Part shown: in pieces, positions 10,598-18,946 of the stretch | Position numbering within the stretch: position 1 is the first letter of the stretch | Layout of the letters: each line of letters begins with the position of its first letter | Assembly: GCA_030650275.1 (NCBI GenBank) | Contig: JAUSEK010000025.1 | Coordinates: forward strand, 1 to 56,897 | DNA from: Candidatus Omnitrophota bacterium | GTDB taxonomy: Bacteria > Omnitrophota > Gorgyraeia > Zapsychrales > Fredricksoniimonadaceae | Direction of reading: 5' to 3' | DNA: 56,897 bases | Translations under genes and position numbers: made by a program | Notes under the pieces: generated by a model | The model's database searches: none | What the model saw: the letters and a program-made list of their open reading frames with translations, nothing else | Told to the model about the DNA's origin: nothing

Positions 10598-11377
10598 ATG
10601 AACATTTTATGCATCGGTGACATTGTCGGACGTCCGGGCCGCGAGGTGCTGGCGAAAGTTTTGCCCGGCCTTAAGGCGGAATATGCCGTGGACTTTGTTA
10701 TCGCCAACGGCGAGAATGCCGCGGGCGGGTCCGGTATTCTACCCAAACAGGCCGAAGAGATCTTCGCGGCGGGCGTGGACGTTATCACATTAGGCGACCA
10801 TGTGTGGGACAGGCCGGAGATCCATGCGTATCTGCAGGACAACACGCGGATCATCCGTCCGGCCAATTTTCCAGATGGCGCTCCGGGCCGCGGCTGGACG
10901 GTTGCCGACTCCGCCGCCGGCGTCAAGATCGGGGTAATAAATCTTTTAGGCAGGACATTCATGCGTTATAATGTCGAGTGTCCTTTTCGTACGCTGGACA
11001 AAGCCCTGGCGGAGGTCCGGGAGCAGACACTTTTAAGCGTTGTGGACATGCACGCCGAAACCACCAGCGAAAAAGTGGCCATGGGTCATTATGCTGACGG
11101 TAAGGTTTCCGTTGTGTTCGGCACGCATACGCATATCCAGACCGCCGACGAAAAGGTTTTGCCCGGCGGCACCGCGTACATCACGGACCTGGGAATGACA
11201 GGGCCGTATGATTCTGTCATCGGCCAGAATAAAGAAAAGATCATCCAGCGTTTTTTGACCAGCATGCCGCACAAATTTGAGGTCGCCGCGGCGGCCGCCA
11301 CCCTCCACGGGGTGGTCGTTTCCGTTGATACGAAAACCGGACGGGCGCAAAACATCACCCGCATTCAAAGGGGGTAA
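10598..11377 (+). CDS. ymdB: YmdB family metallophosphoesterase
   Basis: 259 aa, TIGR00282-type cyclic-nucleotide phosphodiesterase family (B. subtilis YmdB, D. radiodurans DR1281). Metal-site motifs are CIGDIVGRPGR (D8), NGENAAGG (E39, N40) and GTHTHIQTAD. The usual GNHxWD motif reads GDHVWD here, so the metal-bridging asparagine is replaced by D67. It follows rny directly, as in many genomes. No clear ribosome site is seen before the ATG, which sits 11 nt after the family B repeat. Confidence 0.92.
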   Translation: MNILCIGDIVGRPGREVLAKVLPGLKAEYAVDFVIANGENAAGGSGILPKQAEEIFAAGVDVITLGDHVWDRPEIHAYLQDNTRIIRPANFPDGAPGRGWTVADSAAGVKIGVINLLGRTFMRYNVECPFRTLDKALAEVREQTLLSVVDMHAETTSEKVAMGHYADGKVSVVFGTHTHIQTADEKVLPGGTAYITDLGMTGPYDSVIGQNKEKIIQRFLTSMPHKFEVAAAAATLHGVVVSVDTKTGRAQNITRIQRG

Positions 11378-11378
11378 T

Positions 11379-11774
11379 ATGTCTTGGGATGGATTCAACC
11401 GTCGCCGTTTCCCGCGCCTCCTGTACCCGTGTCTGGTCAAAGTGACCACCTCCCACGGCGCAGAGCAGAACGCTTTTTTGACCCACACGGAGAATATCGG
11501 CGTGGGCGGCATTTGCATCATCGCCAAGAGAGAGATCCCGCTGTTGGCTCCGGTCCAGATCGAGGTGGACCTTTTGGAAGAGGCCGACCATCTTTTTGCC
11601 AGGGGCCGCGTGGCATGGATCGTGCAGAGGAAAGCCCTGGAATCGGTCAAACCTCTTTTTTATGACATCGGCATTGGATTCGAGGGGCTTGCCGCGAAAG
11701 ACAAGGCCCGTTTGGAAGCCACTGTTGCCCGGTTCATCAAAAAAGGGTATAAGATCCTCAAGCCCGTGTATTGA
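11379..11774 (+). CDS. PilZ domain protein (first of a pair)
   Basis: 131 aa, one PilZ domain, a c-di-GMP receptor fold. The RRRFPR stretch near residue 8 provides the RxxxR-type switch arginines, and ENIGVGGICI corresponds to the D/NxSxxG strand. The ATG lies 2 nt after the ymdB stop, so the two are probably co-transcribed. The second PilZ gene 24 nt downstream shares the same design. Partner proteins are unknown. Confidence 0.85.
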   Translation: MSWDGFNRRRFPRLLYPCLVKVTTSHGAEQNAFLTHTENIGVGGICIIAKREIPLLAPVQIEVDLLEEADHLFARGRVAWIVQRKALESVKPLFYDIGIGFEGLAAKDKARLEATVARFIKKGYKILKPVY

Positions 11775-11798
11775 TGGTTCGACAGGCTCACCATAAAT

Positions 11799-12170
11799 AT
11801 GTTCGACTCCGATAAACGCAGATTCCCCCGCGCTGATTATCCCTGCTCATTGACCGTATGGCATCAGGACGGCAATCAGGAGGTCATTCTCGCCCACACC
11901 GTCAATATCGGCGCCGGCGGTTTATGCGTGCGCCTGGACCGGAAACTTGTTTTGGATTCCTGTTTTGAGATCAGCATTGAATTCCCCCACAGCGCCTCGT
12001 TCAAATGCAAGGCCAGGGTCGTACGTTGTGAGGCATGCCCGGGCACGGCAGGCAAGGACCTTTATTCTGTGAGCTTGGAATTCGAGCCCATGGACGAAGT
12101 GAAACAGGCCGTTCTGCTGGGGATCGTTTCCGACCTGATCGCCCTCAACGAAAAGCACAAGAAGAAATAA
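11799..12170 (+). CDS. PilZ domain protein (second of a pair)
   Basis: 123 aa, single PilZ domain. KRRFPRADYPC supplies the arginine motif and VNIGAGGLCV the second motif. It is clearly homologous to the preceding protein, which suggests a tandem duplication that then diverged. The gap between them (11775-11798) holds a short ATGGT...ACCAT inverted repeat around TTCGACAGGCTC. gltX starts 2 nt after the stop. Confidence 0.85.
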   Translation: MFDSDKRRFPRADYPCSLTVWHQDGNQEVILAHTVNIGAGGLCVRLDRKLVLDSCFEISIEFPHSASFKCKARVVRCEACPGTAGKDLYSVSLEFEPMDEVKQAVLLGIVSDLIALNEKHKKK

Positions 12171-12171
12171 C

Positions 12172-13452
12172 ATGGTCCGCGTCCGTTTTGCCCCATCACC
12201 GACGGGATATCTGCACATAGGCGGGGCCCGCACCGCGCTCTTTAACTGGATGTATGCCCAGGCCCAGGGCGGGCAATTCATTTTGCGCATTGAGGACACG
12301 GACAAGGCGCGTTCAAAGCCCGAATACCTCGATGAAATATTGGACAGCATGCGCTGGCTGGGGCTTAACTGGGACGAGTTTTATAAACAAAGCGACCGGT
12401 TCGGCCTTTACCGTCAGCACGCGCAGAAATTGCTGGATGAGGGCAAGGCGTATAAGGACGGCGAAGCGGTTTTGCTGAAGATGCCCCAACAGCAGATCAA
12501 GGTCTATGATCTCATCCGCGGCGAGATCACCGTTGACAGCGCAGAGATCAAGGACCAGGTCCTGCTCAAAAGCGACGGGTCGCCGGCCTACAGTTTCGCC
12601 TGTGTGGTGGACGACGCGCTCATGCAGATCTCCTGCGTCATCCGCGGGGAAGACCACATTTCCAATACCCCCAAACAGATCGTTATTTATGAGGCGCTGG
12701 GATTTAAACTCCCTAAATTCGCGCATTTGCCGCTTATTCTCGATGATGAACGGGCGCGCCTGTCCAAACGCGCCGGCGCGGTGGCCGTCACTGATTACCG
12801 CAAACAGGGATTTCTGCCGGAAGCAGTGGTCAATTATTTGATGCTCTTGGGCTGGTCGCCCGGGGATAACAAAGAAAAAATTGACCTGGCACAGGCGGTG
12901 AAGAAATTTTCCATCAAAAGGATCAATAAAGCCGGCGCCGCTTTTTCCATGGACAAGTTAAAATGGCTCAACGGCCAATACATCAAAGAGATGGACGATG
13001 CCCGGCTGGCCCTGCTGGTGACGCCATTTTTGAAAGAAAAGGGATGGGATGCAAAAGCGGCCGGAAAAGACCTGGCAAGTATTGTCCATTTATTCAAATC
13101 CAGGATGAGCACGCTCGCGGATTTCCTGGACTGGGCCGGGTTTATTTTTAACGACGATGTTTCTTATGACGAGGGCGCCCGGACCGAACACCTTTCGAAG
13201 AGCATGGTCCGTGAGTTTGATCTTTTGGCACAGCGTTTGGGCGCTATAGTGGATTTTAACGCGGCAACCGCCGAGGAGGCGTTCCGTTCCTTGGTCAAGG
13301 AATTGGGCATTGAGGCCGGGGCTATGGTGCATCCGGTGCGCGTGGCTTTGACCGGCCGCGCCGTGGGGCCGGGGCTTTTTGATACAATGGCGGTTTTAGG
13401 CAAGGACAAGACTGTTAACCGTTTGCGTAATGCATTCCAGGAGGTTTTATGA
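12172..13452 (+). CDS. gltX: Glutamyl-tRNA synthetase, lacking zinc-binding insert
   Basis: 426 aa class I synthetase that charges tRNA-Glu. The HIGH motif reads HIGG (residues 15-18), within RFAPSPTGYLHIGGARTALF; the KMSKS motif reads RLSKR (196-200). Other family blocks are DGSPAYSFACVVDD and VIRGEDHISNTPKQI. Typical bacterial enzymes are about 460-500 aa. Here the sequence passes directly from LLDEGKAYKDGEAV to LLKMP, so the segment that normally holds CxC and YxxxC zinc ligands is missing. Start and length are otherwise normal. The stop overlaps the next gene by 4 nt (ATGA). Whether it charges tRNA-Glu only or also tRNA-Gln cannot be read directly. Confidence 0.93.
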   Translation: MVRVRFAPSPTGYLHIGGARTALFNWMYAQAQGGQFILRIEDTDKARSKPEYLDEILDSMRWLGLNWDEFYKQSDRFGLYRQHAQKLLDEGKAYKDGEAVLLKMPQQQIKVYDLIRGEITVDSAEIKDQVLLKSDGSPAYSFACVVDDALMQISCVIRGEDHISNTPKQIVIYEALGFKLPKFAHLPLILDDERARLSKRAGAVAVTDYRKQGFLPEAVVNYLMLLGWSPGDNKEKIDLAQAVKKFSIKRINKAGAAFSMDKLKWLNGQYIKEMDDARLALLVTPFLKEKGWDAKAAGKDLASIVHLFKSRMSTLADFLDWAGFIFNDDVSYDEGARTEHLSKSMVREFDLLAQRLGAIVDFNAATAEEAFRSLVKELGIEAGAMVHPVRVALTGRAVGPGLFDTMAVLGKDKTVNRLRNAFQEVL

Positions 13453-13667
13453 GAAAAATATCATTGCTTTTGATGGTCCTGGCCGTGTCAGCTATTTTGA
13501 CCGGCTGCGAAACGCTCAAATCCACCATCAGCGGCCCGTTCATCGGTTTGGAAAAGGACATGCAGAATGCCGGCAAGGCGATCGAGAGCGTGTGCAAGCC
13601 CGATCCGGTCACGGGAAAAAGCAAGCTGGACAATGCCGACGGCTGGGTGCAAGAGCATCTCTGGTAA
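13449..13667 (+). CDS. Small lipoprotein
   Basis: 72 aa. The signal peptide MRKISLLLMVLAVSAILTGC has a lipobox with the modified cysteine at residue 20. The mature part is about 50 aa, weakly amphipathic, with no domain recognised; the opening resembles entericidin-like small lipoproteins. It is coupled to gltX by an ATGA overlap and has GGAGG 7 nt before its ATG. Confidence 0.75.
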   Translation: MRKISLLLMVLAVSAILTGCETLKSTISGPFIGLEKDMQNAGKAIESVCKPDPVTGKSKLDNADGWVQEHLW

Positions 13668-13680
13668 ATTTCGGTTTTAT

Positions 13681-13751
13681 TGCCTTGTCGTCTAATGGTA
13701 GGACATCAGATTCTGGATCTGAGTATCATGGTTCGAATCCATGCGAGGCAA
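13681..13751 (+). tRNA. tRNA-Gln (CTG anticodon)
   Basis: 71 nt without encoded CCA. The acceptor arms TGCCTTG and CGAGGCA pair with one G-T pair, followed by discriminator A13751. The anticodon arm is TCAGA-TTCTGGA-TCTGA, so the anticodon is CTG, reading CAG codons. The T arm is CATGG-TTCGAAT-CCATG. It lies between the small lipoprotein and the PAS-GGDEF gene. Confidence 0.95.
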
Positions 13752-13771
13752 TTTAAATAAAAGGACAGTGG

Positions 13772-14704
13772 ATGGACGCGTATTTAGCAGGGAACAAAGA
13801 CCTGAATTTCCTGAATCCGGAATCCCATAAGATATTCCGGAATCTGGTGGAAGGGATTAAAATAGGGATCTTTATGGCTGACGCGCGGGCCAAGATCTTT
13901 TACGTCAACAAGGCCTTTGCCGATACTTTTGAATTACAAAATTGTTCCCAAGCGCTTGGGAAGAGCTGGCCGGAGACTTGTTTTCCCGACCCTGACCGGC
14001 GCAAACAATTCCTTGTCGAACTCGAGGCCCTCGGGGTCGTCAAGGATTTTGAAACAACGCGCGTCCTTTTGTCCGGGCGGAAAGATTATCTGCTGATCAC
14101 GGCCAATCATATCTATAGCGACCAGGGAGAGAAGACAGGGACCCACGGTTTCGCGGTCGATATTTCCGACCGGCGTCGGCTGGAAGAAGAGTTGTCCCTC
14201 AAGAACCAGGAATTGGAACACCTTTCCCAAACAGACCCCCTGACGGGGCTGTTGAACCACCGCAGTTTTATGCAGAAAATGGAAGAAGAGGTCCGGCGCG
14301 CCGTCAGGTACAGGTCCCCGTTGAGTTTAATGATGATCGACGTGGATGATTTTAAAACATACAACGACACCCAGGGCCATCTCGAGGGAGATCGTCTGTT
14401 AAAAAGGCTGGCGGAGATATTCAGGACCAATTTGCGTGCCACTGAATTCATCTGCCGGTATGGAGGGGATGAATTCAGCATCATTCTTCCCCAAACGGAT
14501 GCGGCGCAGGCCGCCGTGGCCGGAGAAAAGATACGCGCGATGGCCGCTAAGGAGTTTTTAAAGGCAAAGGTTTCCATCAGTATCGGTGTGGCGCAATTCC
14601 AGACGGGTTGGGGCACAGAGGCCCTGATCAAAGAGGCGGATGAATTGCTTTATCGGTCCAAGAAGGCCGGCCGCAACCGCGTTTCATTCAACCCTTCAAA
14701 ATGA
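13772..14704 (+). CDS. PAS-GGDEF diguanylate cyclase
   Basis: 310 aa. Residues about 20-135 form a PAS sensor domain (GIFMADARAKIFYVNKAFAD), then a short helix leads to a GGDEF domain with DPLTGLLNHRSF and an intact active site RYGGDEF near residue 231. The product would be cyclic di-GMP. The inhibitory I-site RxxD five residues before the active site reads RATE, so feedback control may be weak or absent. No membrane segment, so it is soluble. AAGGA precedes the ATG. PilZ receptors are encoded about 2 kb upstream. Confidence 0.92.
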   Translation: MDAYLAGNKDLNFLNPESHKIFRNLVEGIKIGIFMADARAKIFYVNKAFADTFELQNCSQALGKSWPETCFPDPDRRKQFLVELEALGVVKDFETTRVLLSGRKDYLLITANHIYSDQGEKTGTHGFAVDISDRRRLEEELSLKNQELEHLSQTDPLTGLLNHRSFMQKMEEEVRRAVRYRSPLSLMMIDVDDFKTYNDTQGHLEGDRLLKRLAEIFRTNLRATEFICRYGGDEFSIILPQTDAAQAAVAGEKIRAMAAKEFLKAKVSISIGVAQFQTGWGTEALIKEADELLYRSKKAGRNRVSFNPSK

Positions 14705-14714
14705 GGAGAATTTC

Positions 14715-14981
14715 ATGACAAGACATCGTTGCTTATTCGTTCTGGCGGTATTTGTATTGGCTGTTTCCGGTTGCGCGCAAAATCAGACAAGGGTGGGCGA
14801 AGGGGCCGCCATCGGAGGCGTGCTTGGCGCGGCCGCCGGAGAGATCATTGGCCATCAGAACCGCCACGATCTCACGGGTGTTTTGGTGGGAGGCGCTCTG
14901 GGCGCGGCGGCCGGAGCGGCCGTAGGCGCGCAGATCGAAAAACCCGCCTCCGAAACTCAAAATAAGATAGAAAATGAATGA
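14715..14981 (+). CDS. Glycine-zipper lipoprotein
   Basis: 88 aa. A signal peptide ends in a lipobox VSGC (cysteine 20). The mature part has two glycine-zipper stretches, GGVLGAAAGEIIG and GGALGAAAGAAVGA, like the YMGG/OmpA-associated Gly-zipper families that insert in or cross the outer membrane. GAGGAGAA precedes the ATG. Overlaps the following GNAT gene by 8 nt. Confidence 0.8.
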   Translation: MTRHRCLFVLAVFVLAVSGCAQNQTRVGEGAAIGGVLGAAAGEIIGHQNRHDLTGVLVGGALGAAAGAAVGAQIEKPASETQNKIENE

Positions 14982-15624
14982 TATCGTTGTCCGCCCGTTT
15001 GAACCCGGCGACCGGCAGGCCATCCGTGATATTTGCTGTGATGGCGCCGACCAGGGGAAACCCGTTGATGGTCTTTTTCCGGACAGGGAAGTGGCCGCGG
15101 ACATTTTGACCGGCTATTACACGGACCATGAACCGGGGTCCACGTTTGTCGCTCAGGTGGCCGGGGCCGTGGTCGGTTACGTGAACGGGTGTTTTGACAA
15201 TCGCCGTTACGGGCTGGTCATGTTCTGGATCATCGTGCCTTGTGCTTTGTGGAAAGCCGTTGCGCACAAGACAGTTTTTAAAAAAGAGTTTTGGACCATA
15301 ATCAACAGCATGGCCCGCAACGGGCATCGGCTTTTGCTCTGGCGTAAACAGTCCTTTCATAGCCATGAGGGACATATGCATATCAGCGTGGTCCGGGCCG
15401 GCCGCGGTCAAGGGGTGGGGGCGCGTTTGGTCCAGGCCCTTTTGGCGGCCGCGCAAGCGCGCGGCGTTGAGCAGATCACGGTGTCAGTGCACAGCGTCAA
15501 TATTGCGGCACGCGGTTTTTTCGAACATTTGGGTTTTGCTTTGGAAAAAAGTTATCCTATGGTCATGGCCCGTGAGGGGCGCATGGAACGCCATGAATCC
15601 CTTTATTATGTTAAACATTTATAG
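14974..15624 (+). CDS. GNAT family N-acetyltransferase
   Basis: 216 aa. C-terminal GNAT core with the acetyl-CoA loop RAGRGQGVGARL (motif A) and NIAARGFFEHLGFALEK (motif B). The N-terminal part begins VRPFEPGDRQAIRDI, typical of the family; a middle insertion of about 50 residues is hydrophobic and basic. The substrate is not predictable. Overlaps genes on both sides (8 and 17 nt). Confidence 0.85.
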   Translation: MNDIVVRPFEPGDRQAIRDICCDGADQGKPVDGLFPDREVAADILTGYYTDHEPGSTFVAQVAGAVVGYVNGCFDNRRYGLVMFWIIVPCALWKAVAHKTVFKKEFWTIINSMARNGHRLLLWRKQSFHSHEGHMHISVVRAGRGQGVGARLVQALLAAAQARGVEQITVSVHSVNIAARGFFEHLGFALEKSYPMVMAREGRMERHESLYYVKHL

Positions 15625-16993
15625 GGCATCCCCTTTTGTCTTCATTGTTTTTACGGCCATGACGTTATCTGCGGCATTGGCCGCGGACGCGCCACCCATT
15701 GCGTCGCTGGACCTTTCTCCTAAGGATAGAATTCTTGTTCTGGCACCCCATCCCGACGACGAGGTGTTGGGCGCCGGCGGCGTCATTCAAAGGTCCCTCG
15801 CCATGGGACTGCCTGTCAAGGTCGTGTTTTTTACCTACGGGGACAGCAATCAATGGTCGTTTTTATTGTACCGCAAACATCCGGTGTTCATGCCCGGCGC
15901 GGTGCGCAAGATGGGCCTGATCCGCCGTGACGAGGCGGTATCTGCGTCGGGGATTTTGGGATTAGGTCCCGGACAGTTGACGTTTTTGGGTTATCCGGAC
16001 TTCGGGACCATGAACATCTGGTTTTCCCATTGGGGGAGCCGGCCGCCGTTTCGTTCTTTCATGACCCGTGTTAATGCCGTTCCTTATCAGGGGGCTTTCA
16101 GGCCCGGCGCTCCTTATAAAGGAGAAGAGATCGTGGCGGATCTCCGTTCAATCCTCCGCCAGTTCAAACCGACCAAGATATTCATTTCCCATCCGGCGGA
16201 CCATAACGGCGACCATTTGTCCCTTTATCTTTATACGCGGGTGGCTTTATGGGACGAGAAAATGGACAGCCATACAGAGCTCTTTCCGTATTTGGTCCAC
16301 TATATCGGCTGGCCAAAGCCCAAGGGATTTGTGCCCAACGATCAGGACCCGCCCGAGACATTAAGAAGTTCCGTTCTTTGGACCGAGCACCGTTTGACGC
16401 CTCAAGAATTTGCGGCCAAAAAACGCGCCCTGCAGGCGCACCGGTCGCAATATACGTCCAGCCCCAAATACCTCCTGTCTTTCGTCAAGAACAATGAATT
16501 GTTCGGTGATTTTCCATCCGTTCGTTTGCATGTCAACGAGGATTCATCGGTGTTTTCCGGCCAACGCAGGACCATCTTAGCGGCGGAATTACCCGAGGAG
16601 TTCAACAGTCAGGAAAAAACAGCGTTCATCGGCGTCGAGTGGAAGTTCGTCCGCTGGGAAGGCGATGACCTGATCATTTCGATCCAGTTGTCCAAACCCC
16701 TGGCGCAGGACGTTGAAGCGTCGGTGTACATTTTTGGCTACAGCCCCGCCACGCCGTTTAGCCAAATGCCCAAGATCAGCGTCCGGCTGGGGAGTTTAAG
16801 TTACACGGTGTATGACCAGAACAAGCGCATCGCCCAGGATTCCATCAGCGTCAAACGCACGCCCGGCGACGTCACCATTGCCGTGCCGCTCAAACTTTTG
16901 GGCACCCCCGACCGCATCCTCACCAGCGCGCGCACGTATCTGGGCAACGTGCCTCTGGACAGCGCGTCATGGGTGTCGGTGGAATTATATTAA
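15608..16993 (+). CDS. Secreted PIG-L/LmbE deacetylase
   Basis: 461 aa. A signal peptide (residues 1-26, ending ALA-ADA) is followed by a PIG-L domain with the zinc motif PHPDDE (H48, D50, D51) and SHPADHNGDH further on. The last 150 or so residues form an extra beta-rich domain without a family I recognise. PIG-L enzymes remove acetyl groups from N-acetylglucosamine-type sugars; here the target would be periplasmic or extracellular. ATG 15608 was chosen because it opens the signal peptide; the frame continues upstream inside the GNAT gene but without a sensible start. Confidence 0.85.
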   Translation: MLNIYRASPFVFIVFTAMTLSAALAADAPPIASLDLSPKDRILVLAPHPDDEVLGAGGVIQRSLAMGLPVKVVFFTYGDSNQWSFLLYRKHPVFMPGAVRKMGLIRRDEAVSASGILGLGPGQLTFLGYPDFGTMNIWFSHWGSRPPFRSFMTRVNAVPYQGAFRPGAPYKGEEIVADLRSILRQFKPTKIFISHPADHNGDHLSLYLYTRVALWDEKMDSHTELFPYLVHYIGWPKPKGFVPNDQDPPETLRSSVLWTEHRLTPQEFAAKKRALQAHRSQYTSSPKYLLSFVKNNELFGDFPSVRLHVNEDSSVFSGQRRTILAAELPEEFNSQEKTAFIGVEWKFVRWEGDDLIISIQLSKPLAQDVEASVYIFGYSPATPFSQMPKISVRLGSLSYTVYDQNKRIAQDSISVKRTPGDVTIAVPLKLLGTPDRILTSARTYLGNVPLDSASWVSVELY

Positions 16994-18946
16994 ATGGATA
17001 TCACGCACGCGATCATTTTGGCGGTCATTGAAGGCATCACGGAATATCTGCCTATTTCTTCGACGGGGCATATGATCGCGGCGTCCCATTTGATGGGAAT
17101 GCCCCAGACCGAGTTCCTCAAGACCTTTGAGATCGCCATCCAATTAGGGGCCATCGCGGCGGTGGCAGGCCTTTATTGGCGCGTGTTCCTGCTGGACTGG
17201 GAGATCACTGCCAGGGTCGCCTGCGCGTTCGTTCCGACGGCCATTGTCGGTTTTCTGTTGTACGCAATGATCAAGAAATTTTTACTGGGCAATTATCTGG
17301 TTGTGGTCTGGGCTTTGTTCGCGGGGGGCGTTGTGCTCATTGTTTTCGAGCGTTTTTACCGTTTTAAAGGAGAGCCCGTCAAACGTTTGCAGGATATTTC
17401 CTGCGCGCAGGCCTTATGGATCGGGTTTTGTCAGTCCCTGGCCGTCATCCCCGGGGTTTCGCGTTCAGCCGCCACCATTGTCGGCGGTTTGGCCGCGGGC
17501 GTTGAGCGCGCCGTCATTGTAGAATTCTCATTTTTGCTGGCCGTTCCCACCATGCTGGCGGCCACGATCCTGGACCTGCTCAAGACCGAGGCCGTCCTGG
17601 ACGCGCAAGAATGGGGGATACTGGCCGTGGGCTTTGGCGTTGCTTTTATGGTTGCGTGGTTTGCGGTGAAATTCTTCCTGCAGTATGTCCGCCAACATGA
17701 CCTCGTTGCCTTCGGGATCTACCGTGTTGTTGCCGCCGTCCTTTTGCTTCTTTTCCTGAGCGGGACAACGGCGCATGCGTCCGAGGCCTTGACCCTCAAA
17801 GACTGCTATCAATTAGCGCTCAAACGCAGTGAATCATTGGCCATTCACCAGCAGCAGATCAAGGAAGCTGAAGGACGTTTCCTGCAGTCCTTGAGCGGCG
17901 CCTTACCCAAGGTCTCGTTCAATTATTCCGATAAATACACTGATGGGGATCAGGCCCCCGAAGCGAAGTTCACCTTCAGCCAGCCGCTGTTCTCTGGCTT
18001 CAAGGAATTCGCGGCCATGGCCGGTTCCAAAGCCGAAGAACGCCAGCGCCGGCAGGAGGAGATCCGCGCCCGCCAATTGCTGTTCACGGACGTGGCCGAT
18101 GCCTTCTACTATTATGATCTGTATCAGGAGCAGTTGAGGTCCACCCAAAGCATTGTGCAGGCCCTCTTTGATCGCATGGCGGAATTGCAAAAGCGGGTGG
18201 ACCTGGGCCGTTCGCGCGCCAGCGAATTGGCCAGCGCCGAGTCGCGCCTGCGCAAGGCCGAGGCCGACGTTGAGCAGACAAAGTCCGACATGACCGTAGC
18301 GCGCGAATTGCTGGAATTCCTGACCGGCACAACGCTGGAAGCCGTCCAGGATGAGGCCGGCCCTGTTTTTACCTTGAAAACCGGACAGGAATTGGCAGAC
18401 CATGCCGGGCACCGGCCGGATGTGACCGCGGCCCGGGAAGCCATGACCGTGGCTGACAGGAAGGTCGCGGTCGCCCGCGCGGGTTTCTGGCCCACGGTCG
18501 GCCTGGACGGAAATTATTATACGAAAAAGATCATTGAATCATCCTCGGATTGGGACGTCACTTTGAAGGTGGCTGTTCCTTTGTTCCAGGGCGGGGACAA
18601 TGCGGGCAAACTCAAAGAGGCCTCTGCTTTGTCCGAGGAAGCAAAATTGACCTTCAGCGAAACAGAGCGCCGTGCCCTGCTGGATATTCGTCAGGCCTAC
18701 AGCCGGTGGGAGGCCTCCGTCCGTCGTGATGAGGCCCTGAAAAAAGCGCTTGATGCCGCGGACAGGAATTATCAATTGCAGGCCGCCGACTACCGCAATA
18801 ATCTCGTCAATAATTTGGACGTTCTGCAGGCATTGGCAGACCTGGAAGACGTGCGCCGCGACGCCATCAGCGCGGCCACGGACGTCCGGCGCTTCTATTG
18901 GCAGTTTAAGGTCAAAACCGGGGATATCAGCCATGACGCTCTCTGA
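16994..18946 (+). CDS. Undecaprenyl-diphosphatase fused to a TolC-family protein
   Basis: 650 aa in a single uninterrupted frame. Residues 1 to about 255 are a complete UppP/BacA: ITEYLPISSTGH (15-26) and IPGVSRSAATI (about 151-161) are its two catalytic motifs, with the usual set of membrane helices ending FGIYRVVAAVLLLLFL. Directly after comes SGTTAHA-SEALTL, a good signal peptidase I site (cut after residue 262), and residues 263-650 are an outer-membrane efflux protein with two alpha-helical OEP repeats. The last UppP helix, with a basic YR before it, could therefore be the signal peptide of the TolC part. There is no stop and no internal start with a ribosome site between the halves. The end overlaps the RND gene by 14 nt. 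Each half is confidently identified; the processing is inference. Confidence 0.9.
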   Translation: MDITHAIILAVIEGITEYLPISSTGHMIAASHLMGMPQTEFLKTFEIAIQLGAIAAVAGLYWRVFLLDWEITARVACAFVPTAIVGFLLYAMIKKFLLGNYLVVVWALFAGGVVLIVFERFYRFKGEPVKRLQDISCAQALWIGFCQSLAVIPGVSRSAATIVGGLAAGVERAVIVEFSFLLAVPTMLAATILDLLKTEAVLDAQEWGILAVGFGVAFMVAWFAVKFFLQYVRQHDLVAFGIYRVVAAVLLLLFLSGTTAHASEALTLKDCYQLALKRSESLAIHQQQIKEAEGRFLQSLSGALPKVSFNYSDKYTDGDQAPEAKFTFSQPLFSGFKEFAAMAGSKAEERQRRQEEIRARQLLFTDVADAFYYYDLYQEQLRSTQSIVQALFDRMAELQKRVDLGRSRASELASAESRLRKAEADVEQTKSDMTVARELLEFLTGTTLEAVQDEAGPVFTLKTGQELADHAGHRPDVTAAREAMTVADRKVAVARAGFWPTVGLDGNYYTKKIIESSSDWDVTLKVAVPLFQGGDNAGKLKEASALSEEAKLTFSETERRALLDIRQAYSRWEASVRRDEALKKALDAADRNYQLQAADYRNNLVNNLDVLQALADLEDVRRDAISAATDVRRFYWQFKVKTGDISHDAL

